Source of the DNA: WFZT01 sp964571845
Lineage (GTDB): Bacteria; Hydrothermota; Hydrothermia; B15-G9; WFZT01
Assembly (NCBI GenBank): GCA_964571845.1
Contig: CAZNDM010000062.1
Coordinates: forward strand, 1-64,000
DNA: 64,000 nucleotides
Direction of reading: 5' to 3'
Shown: piece by piece, positions 36,798 to 45,147 of the stretch
Position numbering within the stretch: the first letter of the stretch is position 1
How the letters are laid out: every line of letters starts with the position of its first letter
Position numbers and translations under genes: made by a program
The notes under the pieces: model-generated
Databases searched by the model: none
What the model saw: the letters and a program-made list of their open reading frames with translations, nothing else
Told to the model about the DNA's origin: nothing

Positions 36798-37979
36798 TTA
36801 GCTTATCACACCAAGTTCACGCCCCACTTTTGCGAATTTCTCAAGTGCAAAATCGAGATCTTCCTTTGAATGTGTAGCTGAAATCATGACCCTTATTCTT
36901 GCCTTACCGCGTGGAACTGTTGGATACCCGATTGCCTGGGCAAAAATACCTTCTTCAAAAAGTCTCTTGGAAAATTCCTGAGCAACACTCGCCTCGCCCA
37001 GCATGACCGGTGTTATTGGAGTCTGACTCTTACCAATGTCAAACCCGAGATTTTTCATGTTTTCTTTGAAATACTTGGCATTATCCCAGAGCTTTCTCAC
37101 AAGCTCGTCCGATTCCATGAGTATGTCCACAGCTGCAATTGAAGCTGCAACATCAGGTGGAGTTACCGCACTTGAGAAGAGGAATGGCCTTGCCTTCTGC
37201 TTAAGATATTCAACAATCTCTTTTGATCCTGCGACATAACCACCCACAACACCAAAAGCCTTCGAAAGTGTCCCGACCTCAATATCAACCTTTCCGTGAA
37301 GATCGAAATGATCCACTATACCTCTGCCACCTCTACCAAGTACGCCCTCACCGTGGGCATCATCCACCATCAGGATTGCCTCGTACTTTTCTGCTATTTC
37401 AGCAATCTCTGGTAGTGGCGCGATGTCTCCGTCCATTGAGAAAACACCGTCTGTTACAACAAGTTTCCTCCTGTATTTCGGACCCTCCTCTTTCAGCTTT
37501 CTCTCAAGATCTTCTGGATCGTTGTGGTTATACCTTATGATCGTCGCTCTTGAAAGCCTTGAACCATCAATGATAGATGCATGGTTCAATTCATCTGAAA
37601 AAATGGCATCTCCTCTTCCAACAAGTGCAGGTATGGTTGCAAGATTGGCGTTGAAACCACTCTGGAAAGAGATGGTCGCCTCTGCTCCCTTAAACTCTGC
37701 AAGTTTCCTCTCAAGCTCGTTGTGCAGGGACATGGTGCCAGCAATGGTCCTTACAGCCGCCGGTCCAACACCAAATCTATCTATTGCCTCCTTTGCCTTC
37801 TTTCTCAATTCAGGATGATTGGCAAATCCAAGGTAATTGTTTGAACACAGATTCAATACTTTCTTGCCGTCAACGACAATCCAGGCACCCTGCGGGGACT
37901 CAATGGTCCTGATGATGATGTAAAGTCCCTCTTTCTTCAGATTTTCTATGTCTTCACGAATAAAATCGAGTTTTCCCAT
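36798..37979 (-). CDS. kbl: Glycine C-acetyltransferase (2-amino-3-ketobutyrate CoA ligase)
   Basis: 393 residues of the alpha-oxoamine synthase family. Markers are CSNNYLGFANHPEL, GVGPAAVRTIAGTMSLHNEL, DELNHASIIDG, VDDAHGEGVLG and the PLP lysine in GTLSKAFGVVGGY. It splits 2-amino-3-oxobutyrate into glycine and acetyl-CoA. Ten nt separate it from tdh, which supplies its substrate, so the pair performs threonine catabolism. Confidence 0.95.
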   Translation of the reverse strand: MGKLDFIREDIENLKKEGLYIIIRTIESPQGAWIVVDGKKVLNLCSNNYLGFANHPELRKKAKEAIDRFGVGPAAVRTIAGTMSLHNELERKLAEFKGAEATISFQSGFNANLATIPALVGRGDAIFSDELNHASIIDGSRLSRATIIRYNHNDPEDLERKLKEEGPKYRRKLVVTDGVFSMDGDIAPLPEIAEIAEKYEAILMVDDAHGEGVLGRGGRGIVDHFDLHGKVDIEVGTLSKAFGVVGGYVAGSKEIVEYLKQKARPFLFSSAVTPPDVAASIAAVDILMESDELVRKLWDNAKYFKENMKNLGFDIGKSQTPITPVMLGEASVAQEFSKRLFEEGIFAQAIGYPTVPRGKARIRVMISATHSKEDLDFALEKFAKVGRELGVIS

Positions 37980-37989
37980 GCTTCACCTC

Positions 37990-39018
37990 CTAAAAACTCA
38001 TAACAATTTTTGCAGCTTCCTTCTTTATCAAAAGCTCCATCCCCTTTTCAATCTCGTCAATTTTCAACTGATGAGTGATTATTGGTGTTAGATCAACCTT
38101 ACCTGACGCAAGGAGAGCCGTTGATTGGTACCATGTCTCAAACATTTTGCGCCCCGTAATTCCGTATATCTTCAATCCCTTAAAAATCACATTTTCAGCA
38201 AGATCAACGGAAATTTTCTTGTGAGGGATTCCGAGAAGGGAGATTCTGCCCCCATTTCTTATAACTTTAAACATCTGCTGGATAGCTGGCTCGGCTCCTG
38301 ACATCTCAAGCACAACATCCACACCGAGACCACCTGTCTCATCGAGAATCACCTCGATGGGATTATCTTTCTCTGGATTGATCAGCCTATCAGCTCCCAT
38401 CTTTTCACCGAGAGACAGACGAAAACTGTTGGGCTCGATAAGGAATATCCTCGAGGCTCCTCCTGCCCTTGCCACAGCAACGGACATAAGACCAATAGGT
38501 CCCCCTCCAAAAACCGCAACTGTCTTGGCTGTTATATCTTCAACAAGTGTAGAATAAACGGCATTTCCAAATGGCTCCTGAAGAGTGGCAACCTCAGGCG
38601 GGATGGTTCTATCAGTCTTCCATACATTCTCCTCCGGCACCTTCACATATTCAGCAAATGCACCGTTTACATCCACCCCCAGGATCTTGACATTCACGCA
38701 AATATGGGAGTTTCCTGTCCTGCATAAATAACAATGCCCGCAGGCAATGTGTGTCTCTGCTGAAACATAATCCCCCGGATTAACGGATTTTACCTCCTTA
38801 CCCACCTCGACGACTTCACCTACAAACTCGTGACCAAATATGATAGGCGGCTTTATTCGGGAAGCGGACCACTCGTCCCATGTGTATATGTGTACATCTG
38901 TGCCACAGATACTGTTCTTAATAACTTTAATCAACACATCATGGGGACCTACCTCGGGAATCGGGGCATCCACGATCTCGAGGCCCGGTCCCGGCTTCTG
39001 TTTCATAACAGCTTTCAT
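37990..39018 (-). CDS. tdh: L-threonine 3-dehydrogenase
   Basis: A zinc-dependent medium-chain dehydrogenase of about 342 residues. Catalytic zinc region SICGTDVHIYTWDEW and GHEFVGEVVEVG; structural-zinc cysteines in CGHCYLCRTGNSHIC; NAD-binding AVFGGGPIGLMS. The motif set is that of Tdh rather than a general alcohol dehydrogenase, supported by kbl next to it. ATG 39018 has GGAGG 7 nt upstream; longer frames cross the promoter. Confidence 0.95.
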   Translation of the reverse strand: MKAVMKQKPGPGLEIVDAPIPEVGPHDVLIKVIKNSICGTDVHIYTWDEWSASRIKPPIIFGHEFVGEVVEVGKEVKSVNPGDYVSAETHIACGHCYLCRTGNSHICVNVKILGVDVNGAFAEYVKVPEENVWKTDRTIPPEVATLQEPFGNAVYSTLVEDITAKTVAVFGGGPIGLMSVAVARAGGASRIFLIEPNSFRLSLGEKMGADRLINPEKDNPIEVILDETGGLGVDVVLEMSGAEPAIQQMFKVIRNGGRISLLGIPHKKISVDLAENVIFKGLKIYGITGRKMFETWYQSTALLASGKVDLTPIITHQLKIDEIEKGMELLIKKEAAKIVMSF

Positions 39019-39050
39019 TTTCAAGCCTCCCTGTAAAATAACCCGTCCAA

Positions 39051-39079
39051 AGTATAATTCAACCAAATGAACCATTCAA
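39051..39079 (-). promoter_or_regulatory. Promoter of the tdh-kbl operon
   Basis: On the minus strand TTGAAT (39079-39074) and TATACT (39056-39051) are 17 bp apart, with the transcript start near 39044. Confidence 0.6.
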
Positions 39080-39159
39080 TCGTGTTAAATACATATATCA
39101 GGGACAGAAACCCACCCATCCATCAACCACACTAAAATGCTCTTGAAAAAAGATAGCAC

Positions 39160-39322
39160 TCCGGATCAGCCACTTCAAAAAAGTCTGTGGCTATACGACA
39201 CGAATATGACATTAGTGTCGAAAGAAACCGCTAAAAATTGTTCTGCATAAAACGGGAAGTGATCGTTTTTTCCTCCGTATTGAAGAGCTTTGATGGCTGC
39301 ATTTTTGTCCCTGCAAAGTGTA
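39160..39322. other. Hairpin-rich intergenic DNA with a possible transposase remnant
   Basis: Two clear hairpins are seen: AGCCAC/GTGGCT (39170-39194) and CGACAC/GTGTCG (39197-39221). In the minus-strand frame the stretch 39270-39318 reads CRDKNAAIKALQYGG, similar to the DRDxNAAxNIL end of TnpB-type proteins, but the surroundings are too short and degenerate to call a gene. Confidence 0.4.
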
Positions 39323-39915
39323 AGACTGTTAGGAAATATTTTACCGGTGACCATTTTCCCTTTAACTTTGCGGAAAAAATCTTTTTCTCTCTTATGCTTG
39401 CGTAAGCCCATTTCGTAGCAAAAATCACACTGGCTCCTTTCCCGCTTTGTGAGAGGAATCACTTCAAACTTCCACTCCTGCTTGCAGGAGGAACCACTAC
39501 TAATCTTCTTTCCAGCAAGGCGAGAGGGATCATTTCCAATTTCCCCTCCCACACGGCGGGAGTGATCACTTCCAATCTCCCCTCCCGCACGGCGGGAGAG
39601 ACCTTTCCAATCTCCCCTCCCGCACGGCGGGAGGGGACAAAGGGGAGGGCAAAAATACCCTTCATTACTCTTCCAGTCAATTTTGTTCATTCTGCCCCCT
39701 CCTTAATCCTCCCCGACAAAGTGGGGGGAGGAGATTGATGAGCGTCCCCCACAAAGTGTTACCGTGTCCTGTGGGGGAGGGAGTCATTGGGAGCCCACAA
39801 GACATCCATTTTGTAGGGAAGGAATAAGTGTCCTCCCACAGTACCAAACACTCTGGGGAAGGAAGTTAAAAAATCACATGCTCCTTTTACCCTAAAGGAT
39901 TTCTCCGAAGATTCT
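39323..39915. mobile_element. Non-coding MITE-like element, copy B (about 590 bp, degenerate ends)
   Basis: The left end reads GTTAGGAAATATTTTACC, matching the inner side of the TIR in copies A and C. The right part GTTAAAAAATCACATGCTCC, TTTTACCCTAAAGGA, then a degraded TTTCTCCGAAGATTCTCC matches the right end of copy C. Order and sequence of internal hairpins follow copy A inverted. Flanks share CCTGC(A/G)AAGT(G/A)T(A/T)AG (39310-39324 and 39907-39921), perhaps an old duplication, but this is not certain. Any long frames here are repeat-derived and not genes. Confidence 0.65.
39457..39633. repeat. Five tandem 35-36 bp hairpin units inside copy B
   Basis: Units 39457-39491, 39492-39527, 39528-39562, 39563-39598 and 39599-39633 share TCACTTCCAATCTCCCCTCC followed by a small palindrome (CTCCCGCACGGCGGGAG). 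The last two are nearly identical and the first two diverged. Units are contiguous, so this is not a CRISPR array. Confidence 0.85.
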
Positions 39916-40194
39916 CCTGCGAAGTATTAGCACCGGGAGGAAAATGTAGGTGGACCTTCCCGATAGGAGTAGGAATTGTGGAGATAGTATCATCACTTTA
40001 ACCTCCCTCTATGACGCTAAAGGGTGTAGAAAGAATTAATCTTGAATCTCGGTGGAAACGACACCAGAGAACCATGTGTAATGGAATCTCCGTTGCATGA
40101 ATTGAAACAGTTGAAAAGAATGGGATTTGGGAACATGTGGGGGCATATGGATGTTTTTCCGATGCCCATTGGGCATTGTGGAATTTGGGAACAT
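39916..40194. other. Intergenic DNA with a 20-bp direct repeat
   Basis: ATTTGGGAACATGTGGGGGC occurs at 40125-40144 and again at 40183-40202, 58 bp apart, with palindrome ATGCCCA/TGGGCAT (40162-40176) between. The second copy runs into hairpin 4. Nothing gene-like is seen. Confidence 0.7.
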
Positions 40195-40229
40195 GTGGGG
40201 GCGGGACCGCTTCGCGGTCCCGCCCCCAC
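40195..40229. repeat. GC-rich perfect inverted repeat (hairpin 4), 16-bp stem
   Basis: Arms 40195-40210 (GTGGGGGCGGGACCGC) and 40214-40229 with loop TTC, five bases after the stop of the minus-strand barrel gene. No U-tract follows on the minus strand. Confidence 0.9.
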
Positions 40230-40234
40230 CCTCT

Positions 40235-40858
40235 TTAAAACACCAAAACCGGCCCAAGAGATATCGTGAAGATCTTTGTATTGATGTCGTTGTAATCCGT
40301 TGTCGTGAACACAAGATCGAAGTTCAGATTCAGGTCTATTCCAAGCTTCTTCCTCGGCTGCACATGGAATCCTGCACCAAAGCTCAGTCCCACCGAGTTG
40401 TGCGTCGCCTTATCCTTTGTACCCTGTCCCACATTTTTAACCTCCGTTGACACCATGTACAGACCACCTCCACCCTGGAGATAGGGCATAAGTGGCCTGT
40501 TGGGAAGTGTGAGATAGTATCTCACAATCCCTTTTATTGCCAGAATCTTGTCGTAAACCTTCTGAACATGCGGATCTATCGTTCTGTTACCGGCTTTGTT
40601 TATCTTGTAGCTTGCATTGGATATACCAAGCATCGTGAGGATATTCTTTGTTAATCCAAAGGAGAAGAATCCTGTCAGGTTAAATCCATTTTCGCCTCCA
40701 AGTGCTATTCCCCTATCCTCAGGGAACATGTCGGGCATGTCACCAATGGGTATCCCGATACCCGCATAACCGTGTACTGTGAATTTGTTCATGAAATTGT
40801 ACGAATAAACATTTCCCGTGACCATAAACAATGCCAATATTACAAGGTATTTCCTCAT
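40235..40858 (-). CDS. Small outer-membrane beta-barrel protein
   Basis: The 207-residue protein has a signal peptide (about 1-19, ending VYSYN). Alternating amphipathic strands rich in Gly and aromatics follow, e.g. KFTVHGYAGIGIPIGD, LMPYLQGGGGLYMVST and NSVGLSFGAGFHVQPRKKLG. It ends FTISLGPVLVF with a terminal Phe as in many outer-membrane barrels. It resembles the OmpW/OmpX-like 8-stranded class. It overlaps the lipoprotein gene by 4 nt (ATGA), so they are coexpressed. Confidence 0.75.
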   Translation of the reverse strand: MRKYLVILALFMVTGNVYSYNFMNKFTVHGYAGIGIPIGDMPDMFPEDRGIALGGENGFNLTGFFSFGLTKNILTMLGISNASYKINKAGNRTIDPHVQKVYDKILAIKGIVRYYLTLPNRPLMPYLQGGGGLYMVSTEVKNVGQGTKDKATHNSVGLSFGAGFHVQPRKKLGIDLNLNFDLVFTTTDYNDINTKIFTISLGPVLVF

Positions 40859-41388
40859 TTTTTCACCTCCTTTATTTTATAAATCTTTCCAAACTCTTTC
40901 CCACCACATGCATTCTCGAAGTAGTACTGGGCGTCAAGATTTATGTTTGATACTGTTCCTGTAATTCTCATAAACACAAAGTTGTTATTTTGCATGTCAG
41001 GATGACAACCGAAGATGATATCATCCTCGTAACCATCCCCATCCGCATCAACGCAGTCGCTTAGGGCAAATATGATCATGTAATCATCTGTCGAATAACC
41101 CTCCGGTATGTTGAAAGTTACATTAGAAAAGGTAAGTCCCACCTGTACGGGATTGGTCTCAACATCCTGGTCATCCAACCTCTGATCGTGCGAGAATACA
41201 ATTTCAAGGTTGTACTGCTGGAATCCTGCATGGTCCGTTATTCTACCGGAGACTGTTACGGTATTGGTTGTGCCTCCGCCTCCGCCACCTACGCCGCCAC
41301 CACCCAATCCTGTTCCCGTAACTTCAGTTGATTTACACCCTCCAAATATCAGGGCACCAACAATTATTAGAGGCAACAACTTCTTCAT
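40855..41388 (-). CDS. Lipoprotein with Gly-rich linker
   Basis: The 177-residue protein has lipobox ALIFGGC (Cys about 18) and a Gly-rich linker (about 26-39). A beta-rich domain follows with a calcium-loop-like DADGDGYEDD (about 112-121) and four cysteines. Its function is not recognised. It shares an operon with the barrel protein and the 58-codon gene upstream, whose stop overlaps its ATG. Confidence 0.75.
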   Translation of the reverse strand: MKKLLPLIIVGALIFGGCKSTEVTGTGLGGGGVGGGGGGTTNTVTVSGRITDHAGFQQYNLEIVFSHDQRLDDQDVETNPVQVGLTFSNVTFNIPEGYSTDDYMIIFALSDCVDADGDGYEDDIIFGCHPDMQNNNFVFMRITGTVSNINLDAQYYFENACGGKEFGKIYKIKEVKK

Positions 41389-41561
41389 TTTGACACCTCC
41401 TTTTTCCCTGTCTCTTTTAAAAATCTCTGGATAAACTCAATGGCTTCGTCCACACTATGGAAAATCCTTTCCTTGACTTCTGTATCGAGGATTCTTATTA
41501 ATATCCTCTCCTCGCCCGCTTCAGTTTTTATGAATTCAAGTGTGAGGAATTTCTTTATCAT
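41385..41561 (-). CDS. Small 58-residue protein of unknown function
   Basis: The frame MIKKFLTLEFIKTEAGEERI... ends ...IEFIQRFLKETGKKEVSK. Its TGA overlaps the ATG of the lipoprotein gene (ATGA), and the downstream SD GGAGGTG lies within its last codons, which strongly supports translation. The predicted form is beta-strand, strand, then an amphipathic helix (SVDEAIEFIQRFLKE). No signal peptide, so it is cytoplasmic. It stands head-to-head with the BTAD regulator gene, 57 bp apart, and may be under its control. Confidence 0.6.
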   Translation of the reverse strand: MIKKFLTLEFIKTEAGEERILIRILDTEVKERIFHSVDEAIEFIQRFLKETGKKEVSK

Positions 41562-41571
41562 CGTTCTCTAT

Positions 41572-41614
41572 GTTACAATTTAAGTGTTACAAAAAAGTTA
41601 ACACTGAGTTAACA
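41572..41614 (+). promoter_or_regulatory. Heptamer direct repeats before the BTAD regulator: candidate operator
   Basis: GTTACAA at 41572-41578 and 41586-41592, then GTTAACA at 41597-41603 and 41608-41614; start-to-start spacing is 14, 11 and 11 bp. SARP-type regulators bind heptamer direct repeats with about one helical turn spacing, so autoregulation and control of the divergent operon are plausible. Confidence 0.5.
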
Positions 41615-41618
41615 AGTG

Positions 41619-43778
41619 ATGGATGTCGAAAAAGTCATAAAGAGAGTGGAGGAGCTTTATTACGACGGGAAATTTGAGGAAGGCTTAAAACTCCTTGAAG
41701 AAATCCCTGACGAGGAAAAACCTGAGTTCGCCTATTTGCTCCTCGGTGTGGGCAATAAATTTTTGAATAGATTCTATGAAGCCGAGCTTTTTTTAAACAA
41801 AATATTGAATTCAAGTGATCCCAAAATCAGAAGTTACGCACGCTGGCAGATTGGCGCCATTGAAATTTACAAGGGTAACATGGAACGGGGGATAAATCTG
41901 CTCAAAGAAATTGAGCCTGAGATGAGGAAAACGCCACAATATGCGTCTTTTATCTTCGATCTCGTTGAAGGACTGTATTTAAGAAACGAGATTGATGAGT
42001 GCATCGAATACCTACAGAAGGCTCTAAAGTTTTCCAGAGAGAGAGGTGATTTAAACCTGATTGTTACTGCAATTTCCAACCTTGCCCTTGCTTATGATAC
42101 AAAGGGGGATATCAAAAACGCCCTCACAATGTATCTTGAAGCTGCAAAAATAGCCGAAAGACAGGACATTTTACACATAGCCTGTTCAACCCTTGTAAAT
42201 CTTGCTGAGCTCTATGCAGAACTCGGAGATTTTGAAAGTGCATTCAAAACCATAGAGAGAATTAAAAAGAAAAAATGTCTGAGCTATGAACCCAAACGAG
42301 GAATCACCTTATCTGGCATTGCTAAAGTGTATCTCCTGTCAGATAGATTGAAAGACGCCCGTAAGACACTCACCTTTTTACACGACATTTTACTCGAAAG
42401 GGACAACAGCGTTGAGCATGTCACCTATCATATCCTTCAAACACTTCTCAAGTTCAAAGAAGGTGCCCTTACAGATGTGGAAAACCATATTGAGTACATT
42501 CTCGAAAACTGGGAAGCTAAAGATTCGTTTGAATACAGGATAGCAAAATTTTTTAAACTCTACATGGAGGCATATTCTGGTCGAGAAATAAATCTATCCG
42601 AAATCGAGGAAGTTGTTCACGGACTGTGCAGTGATATGATCGTAATCTCACCCCTCTATGTTAAAGTTCTACTCGATTTCGGCAATAAAGAGAAAGCCCT
42701 CTCGGTAATGGACGAAATTTCCGATTGTCTGAGGAAAAGGTATGGCAAAACGGGATACTTCACATTCTTCAAAGATGAGCTCAAAGAGGTTATAAGAAAC
42801 CTTTCAAGGGACATAAGATCACCCGAGTTGCTGTTGAAAACCGGGACACTCCTTGCAGATCGAGAGATACTCGAAAATCTCTTCAAAAGATTTGAGATTA
42901 CAGAAATTATAGACGAGCTGCGGAAAAATCCGGTCTTCCACCCACATCTCTTCCTCACACTAAAATCCCAGCTAAAAAAAGAACCTCACAGGGAGGCGTA
43001 TCACAAACTCGTGAGGGAGTACCTTTCAAAAAATTCAATATCGATAATCACATTCGGTCATCTTGAAGTTTACATTGGCCCTTACAAACTCACACCAAAA
43101 GACTGGAAAAGGCCTGTAACCCGTGATCTTATAAAATTTTTCATTGTTAACAAAAACAAGCTCATTCCGCGTGAGGTCATTTATGAGGCACTATGGCCCG
43201 GAGAAGATCCACAGAAAACCTCAAGCAAATTCAGGGTTTACATCTCAATTCTTAGAGATGTAATTGAGCCCTGGCTGCTCAAAGACGAAAAGCCCCGAAT
43301 AATAATTTACACCGAAGGTAAGTACCTCTTTTCAACGGAAAACATCAACATAGATGTTGAGGATTTTGAAAAACTCGTTGCAGACGGCCTGAAATCCATG
43401 GACAGTGCTGAGGCGATGTACAATCTCGAAAAAGCAGTGGAACTCTACAGAGGCGATTTCCTGGAGGACGATATCTACAGCGATTTCATTTACATTGAGA
43501 GGGAAAGATTGAGAAACATTTTCTTCCGTGCAGTCAACAGACTGAAGGAACTTTACGATGAAAAAGGGAATACAGGGAAGGCGAGAGTCCTGCTTGATAA
43601 AGCATTTTTCGTTGATCCAACAAACGATACCGTGGCATACGATTATATCGAACTTCTTCTCAAAATAGGTGAAAGAGCCAACGCAAGGAGAATCTTGGAA
43701 ATCCACAAAGAAACCCTGAAAAAGAGATACGAAATTGAACCCTCTGAGAAAATCCTGAAACTTATTGGAGAAAGCTGA
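41619..43778 (+). CDS. SARP/BTAD-family transcriptional regulator with N-terminal TPRs
   Basis: About 719 residues. The N-terminal two thirds are helical TPR-like repeats (e.g. ALAYDTKGDIKNALTMYLEA, NLAELYAELGDFESAFKTIE). A winged helix follows (about 475-570: ITFGHLEVYIG, PREVIYEALWPGEDPQKTSS, FRVYISILRD, YLFSTENINIDVEDFE). A bacterial transcriptional activation domain (BTAD, about 575-718) ends with KRYEIEPSEKILKLIGE. This inverts the usual domain order of actinobacterial SARPs but is common outside them. ATG 41619 follows GTG 41616; no strong SD is seen. The last heptamer repeat ends 4 nt before it. Confidence 0.88.
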   Translation: MDVEKVIKRVEELYYDGKFEEGLKLLEEIPDEEKPEFAYLLLGVGNKFLNRFYEAELFLNKILNSSDPKIRSYARWQIGAIEIYKGNMERGINLLKEIEPEMRKTPQYASFIFDLVEGLYLRNEIDECIEYLQKALKFSRERGDLNLIVTAISNLALAYDTKGDIKNALTMYLEAAKIAERQDILHIACSTLVNLAELYAELGDFESAFKTIERIKKKKCLSYEPKRGITLSGIAKVYLLSDRLKDARKTLTFLHDILLERDNSVEHVTYHILQTLLKFKEGALTDVENHIEYILENWEAKDSFEYRIAKFFKLYMEAYSGREINLSEIEEVVHGLCSDMIVISPLYVKVLLDFGNKEKALSVMDEISDCLRKRYGKTGYFTFFKDELKEVIRNLSRDIRSPELLLKTGTLLADREILENLFKRFEITEIIDELRKNPVFHPHLFLTLKSQLKKEPHREAYHKLVREYLSKNSISIITFGHLEVYIGPYKLTPKDWKRPVTRDLIKFFIVNKNKLIPREVIYEALWPGEDPQKTSSKFRVYISILRDVIEPWLLKDEKPRIIIYTEGKYLFSTENINIDVEDFEKLVADGLKSMDSAEAMYNLEKAVELYRGDFLEDDIYSDFIYIERERLRNIFFRAVNRLKELYDEKGNTGKARVLLDKAFFVDPTNDTVAYDYIELLLKIGERANARRILEIHKETLKKRYEIEPSEKILKLIGES

Positions 43779-45147
43779 ATATAATCACTCCCCTCTTGGT
43801 TCCAGCATAAAGATTTCTGCCGTCAAAATAGAGAGATTTAATCACAGGAAGACTGAACCCCGGAGTATATCTTTCAAATCCCAGATCCTTCAGATTGAGA
43901 ATGTATAGCCCATCCGGTGCACCTATAAAAATTTTATCATCTGCCACAACCATAGGATAATCAAATCCACGGGACGGTTTGAAAGGTACAGGTAGTTTAT
44001 CGACAATTCCGTTTTTAAACTCCAGGATTCCAATGTCTGATAAAACATAAAGCCTGCCACCTGAAACCGCGGCTGAGTATATGGGAGCAAATTTGTTGTA
44101 TTTTCTTTGAGGCTGTAATTCTCTCGAATAGATTTTGCCGTCCATCAGAAAAAGGGGAGAATCTTCATAAATCACCATTTTCGATATTTCCAAAGGAATT
44201 TTCAGTCTGGACAGAACATTGCCAGCAGGTGTTACCTCAAGCAATCTCCCCGACATTTGAACGAAGAGCAAGCCATCGAATACACCCAGGAGTTTCCCAT
44301 TGTCCAGGAATTTCCTGATCCACCTATTCTTCAGAACAAAAATTCCACATCTGCTGCTAAAATAAAGGGAACTGTCGAGTGGCGAGATCATCTCGACATC
44401 CGGGCAATCTGTGCGTATAAAGCTCCAGAACCTGCCATTCTTCAATGCAATACCACCGTTTCCGGCAATAAAGATCTTCCCGCTAATTCCAGTAATACAG
44501 TTGACCTCAGAAAAGGGGAGTCCGATCTGTATGGAGTCTCGGACAATTTTCAGGTTAAAATCGTACCTGTAAATTCCCTTTTTATCCGTCCCCACCCAGA
44601 GAGTGTTGAAATCTCGGTAAAAATAGGTAAAGTTGACCTTGCCAGCCAGTGGATCATAGAAAAAGAACGGGGCAAGGAATGCCACCTTCAGACTATCCCT
44701 CGTCAGTGAATTGAGCCGCCCCACCCAGACAGTACCACTTTCAGGCTTTCTATTCCCCAATCTGAACCCTGAAGTTGTGAAGGCGATTATTTCTCCGTTG
44801 TTCTCCACATAAATTTTATCACAGCATATACCGAGAGAGGTCGCAGGCCCGGCAGAGGCAAGAAAAGTTACATCCTCAGAAGTGGTCGTCCATCTATAGA
44901 GATTCCCAAAAACATCAATGAAAAACACACTCAGGAGATTCTGCATCACAGCAAATTTAACGGGAGTTTCCGTTAAAACGGATCTCTCCATACGGTTGTC
45001 GAAAAGGTTGTAAGTGTAGATACCACCAGGAGTTGAAACGAGCAATCTGTTGTTTTGCCTGACCAGAGAATTTATGTGCAAAAATTCACCGATTTTCGAG
45101 ACATTTGCTGAGTGGATGGAAAATGCCAGAAGAATACTAAAAATCAT
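43762..45147 (-). CDS. Exported beta-propeller protein
   Basis: The 461-residue protein has a signal peptide (about 1-14). Repeated short blades follow, of the kind seen in reg_prop/two-component sensor propellers: NRLLVSTPGGIYTYNLFD, TLWVGTDKKGIYRYDF, KIFIAGNGGIALKNGRFW, DKIFIGAPDGLYILNL and NLYAGTKRGVIIF. No kinase or other effector domain is attached. It overlaps the NAD(P)HX gene by 11 nt and is convergent with the BTAD gene (17-nt overlap). Function unknown. Confidence 0.75.
   Translation of the reverse strand: MIFSILLAFSIHSANVSKIGEFLHINSLVRQNNRLLVSTPGGIYTYNLFDNRMERSVLTETPVKFAVMQNLLSVFFIDVFGNLYRWTTTSEDVTFLASAGPATSLGICCDKIYVENNGEIIAFTTSGFRLGNRKPESGTVWVGRLNSLTRDSLKVAFLAPFFFYDPLAGKVNFTYFYRDFNTLWVGTDKKGIYRYDFNLKIVRDSIQIGLPFSEVNCITGISGKIFIAGNGGIALKNGRFWSFIRTDCPDVEMISPLDSSLYFSSRCGIFVLKNRWIRKFLDNGKLLGVFDGLLFVQMSGRLLEVTPAGNVLSRLKIPLEISKMVIYEDSPLFLMDGKIYSRELQPQRKYNKFAPIYSAAVSGGRLYVLSDIGILEFKNGIVDKLPVPFKPSRGFDYPMVVADDKIFIGAPDGLYILNLKDLGFERYTPGFSLPVIKSLYFDGRNLYAGTKRGVIIFSFLQ

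Noticed and set aside
39457..39633. CRISPR array
   Set aside because: Units are contiguous with no unique spacers, and no cas genes are present.
39175..39690. 171-codon minus-strand frame over element B
   Set aside because: It is built from the tandem hairpin units (Gly/Arg-rich low-complexity peptide) and continues into non-coding flank; no SD and no domain.
40017..40450. Several frames of 70-107 codons around hairpin 4
   Set aside because: They read through the direct repeat and palindrome or run antisense to the barrel gene.
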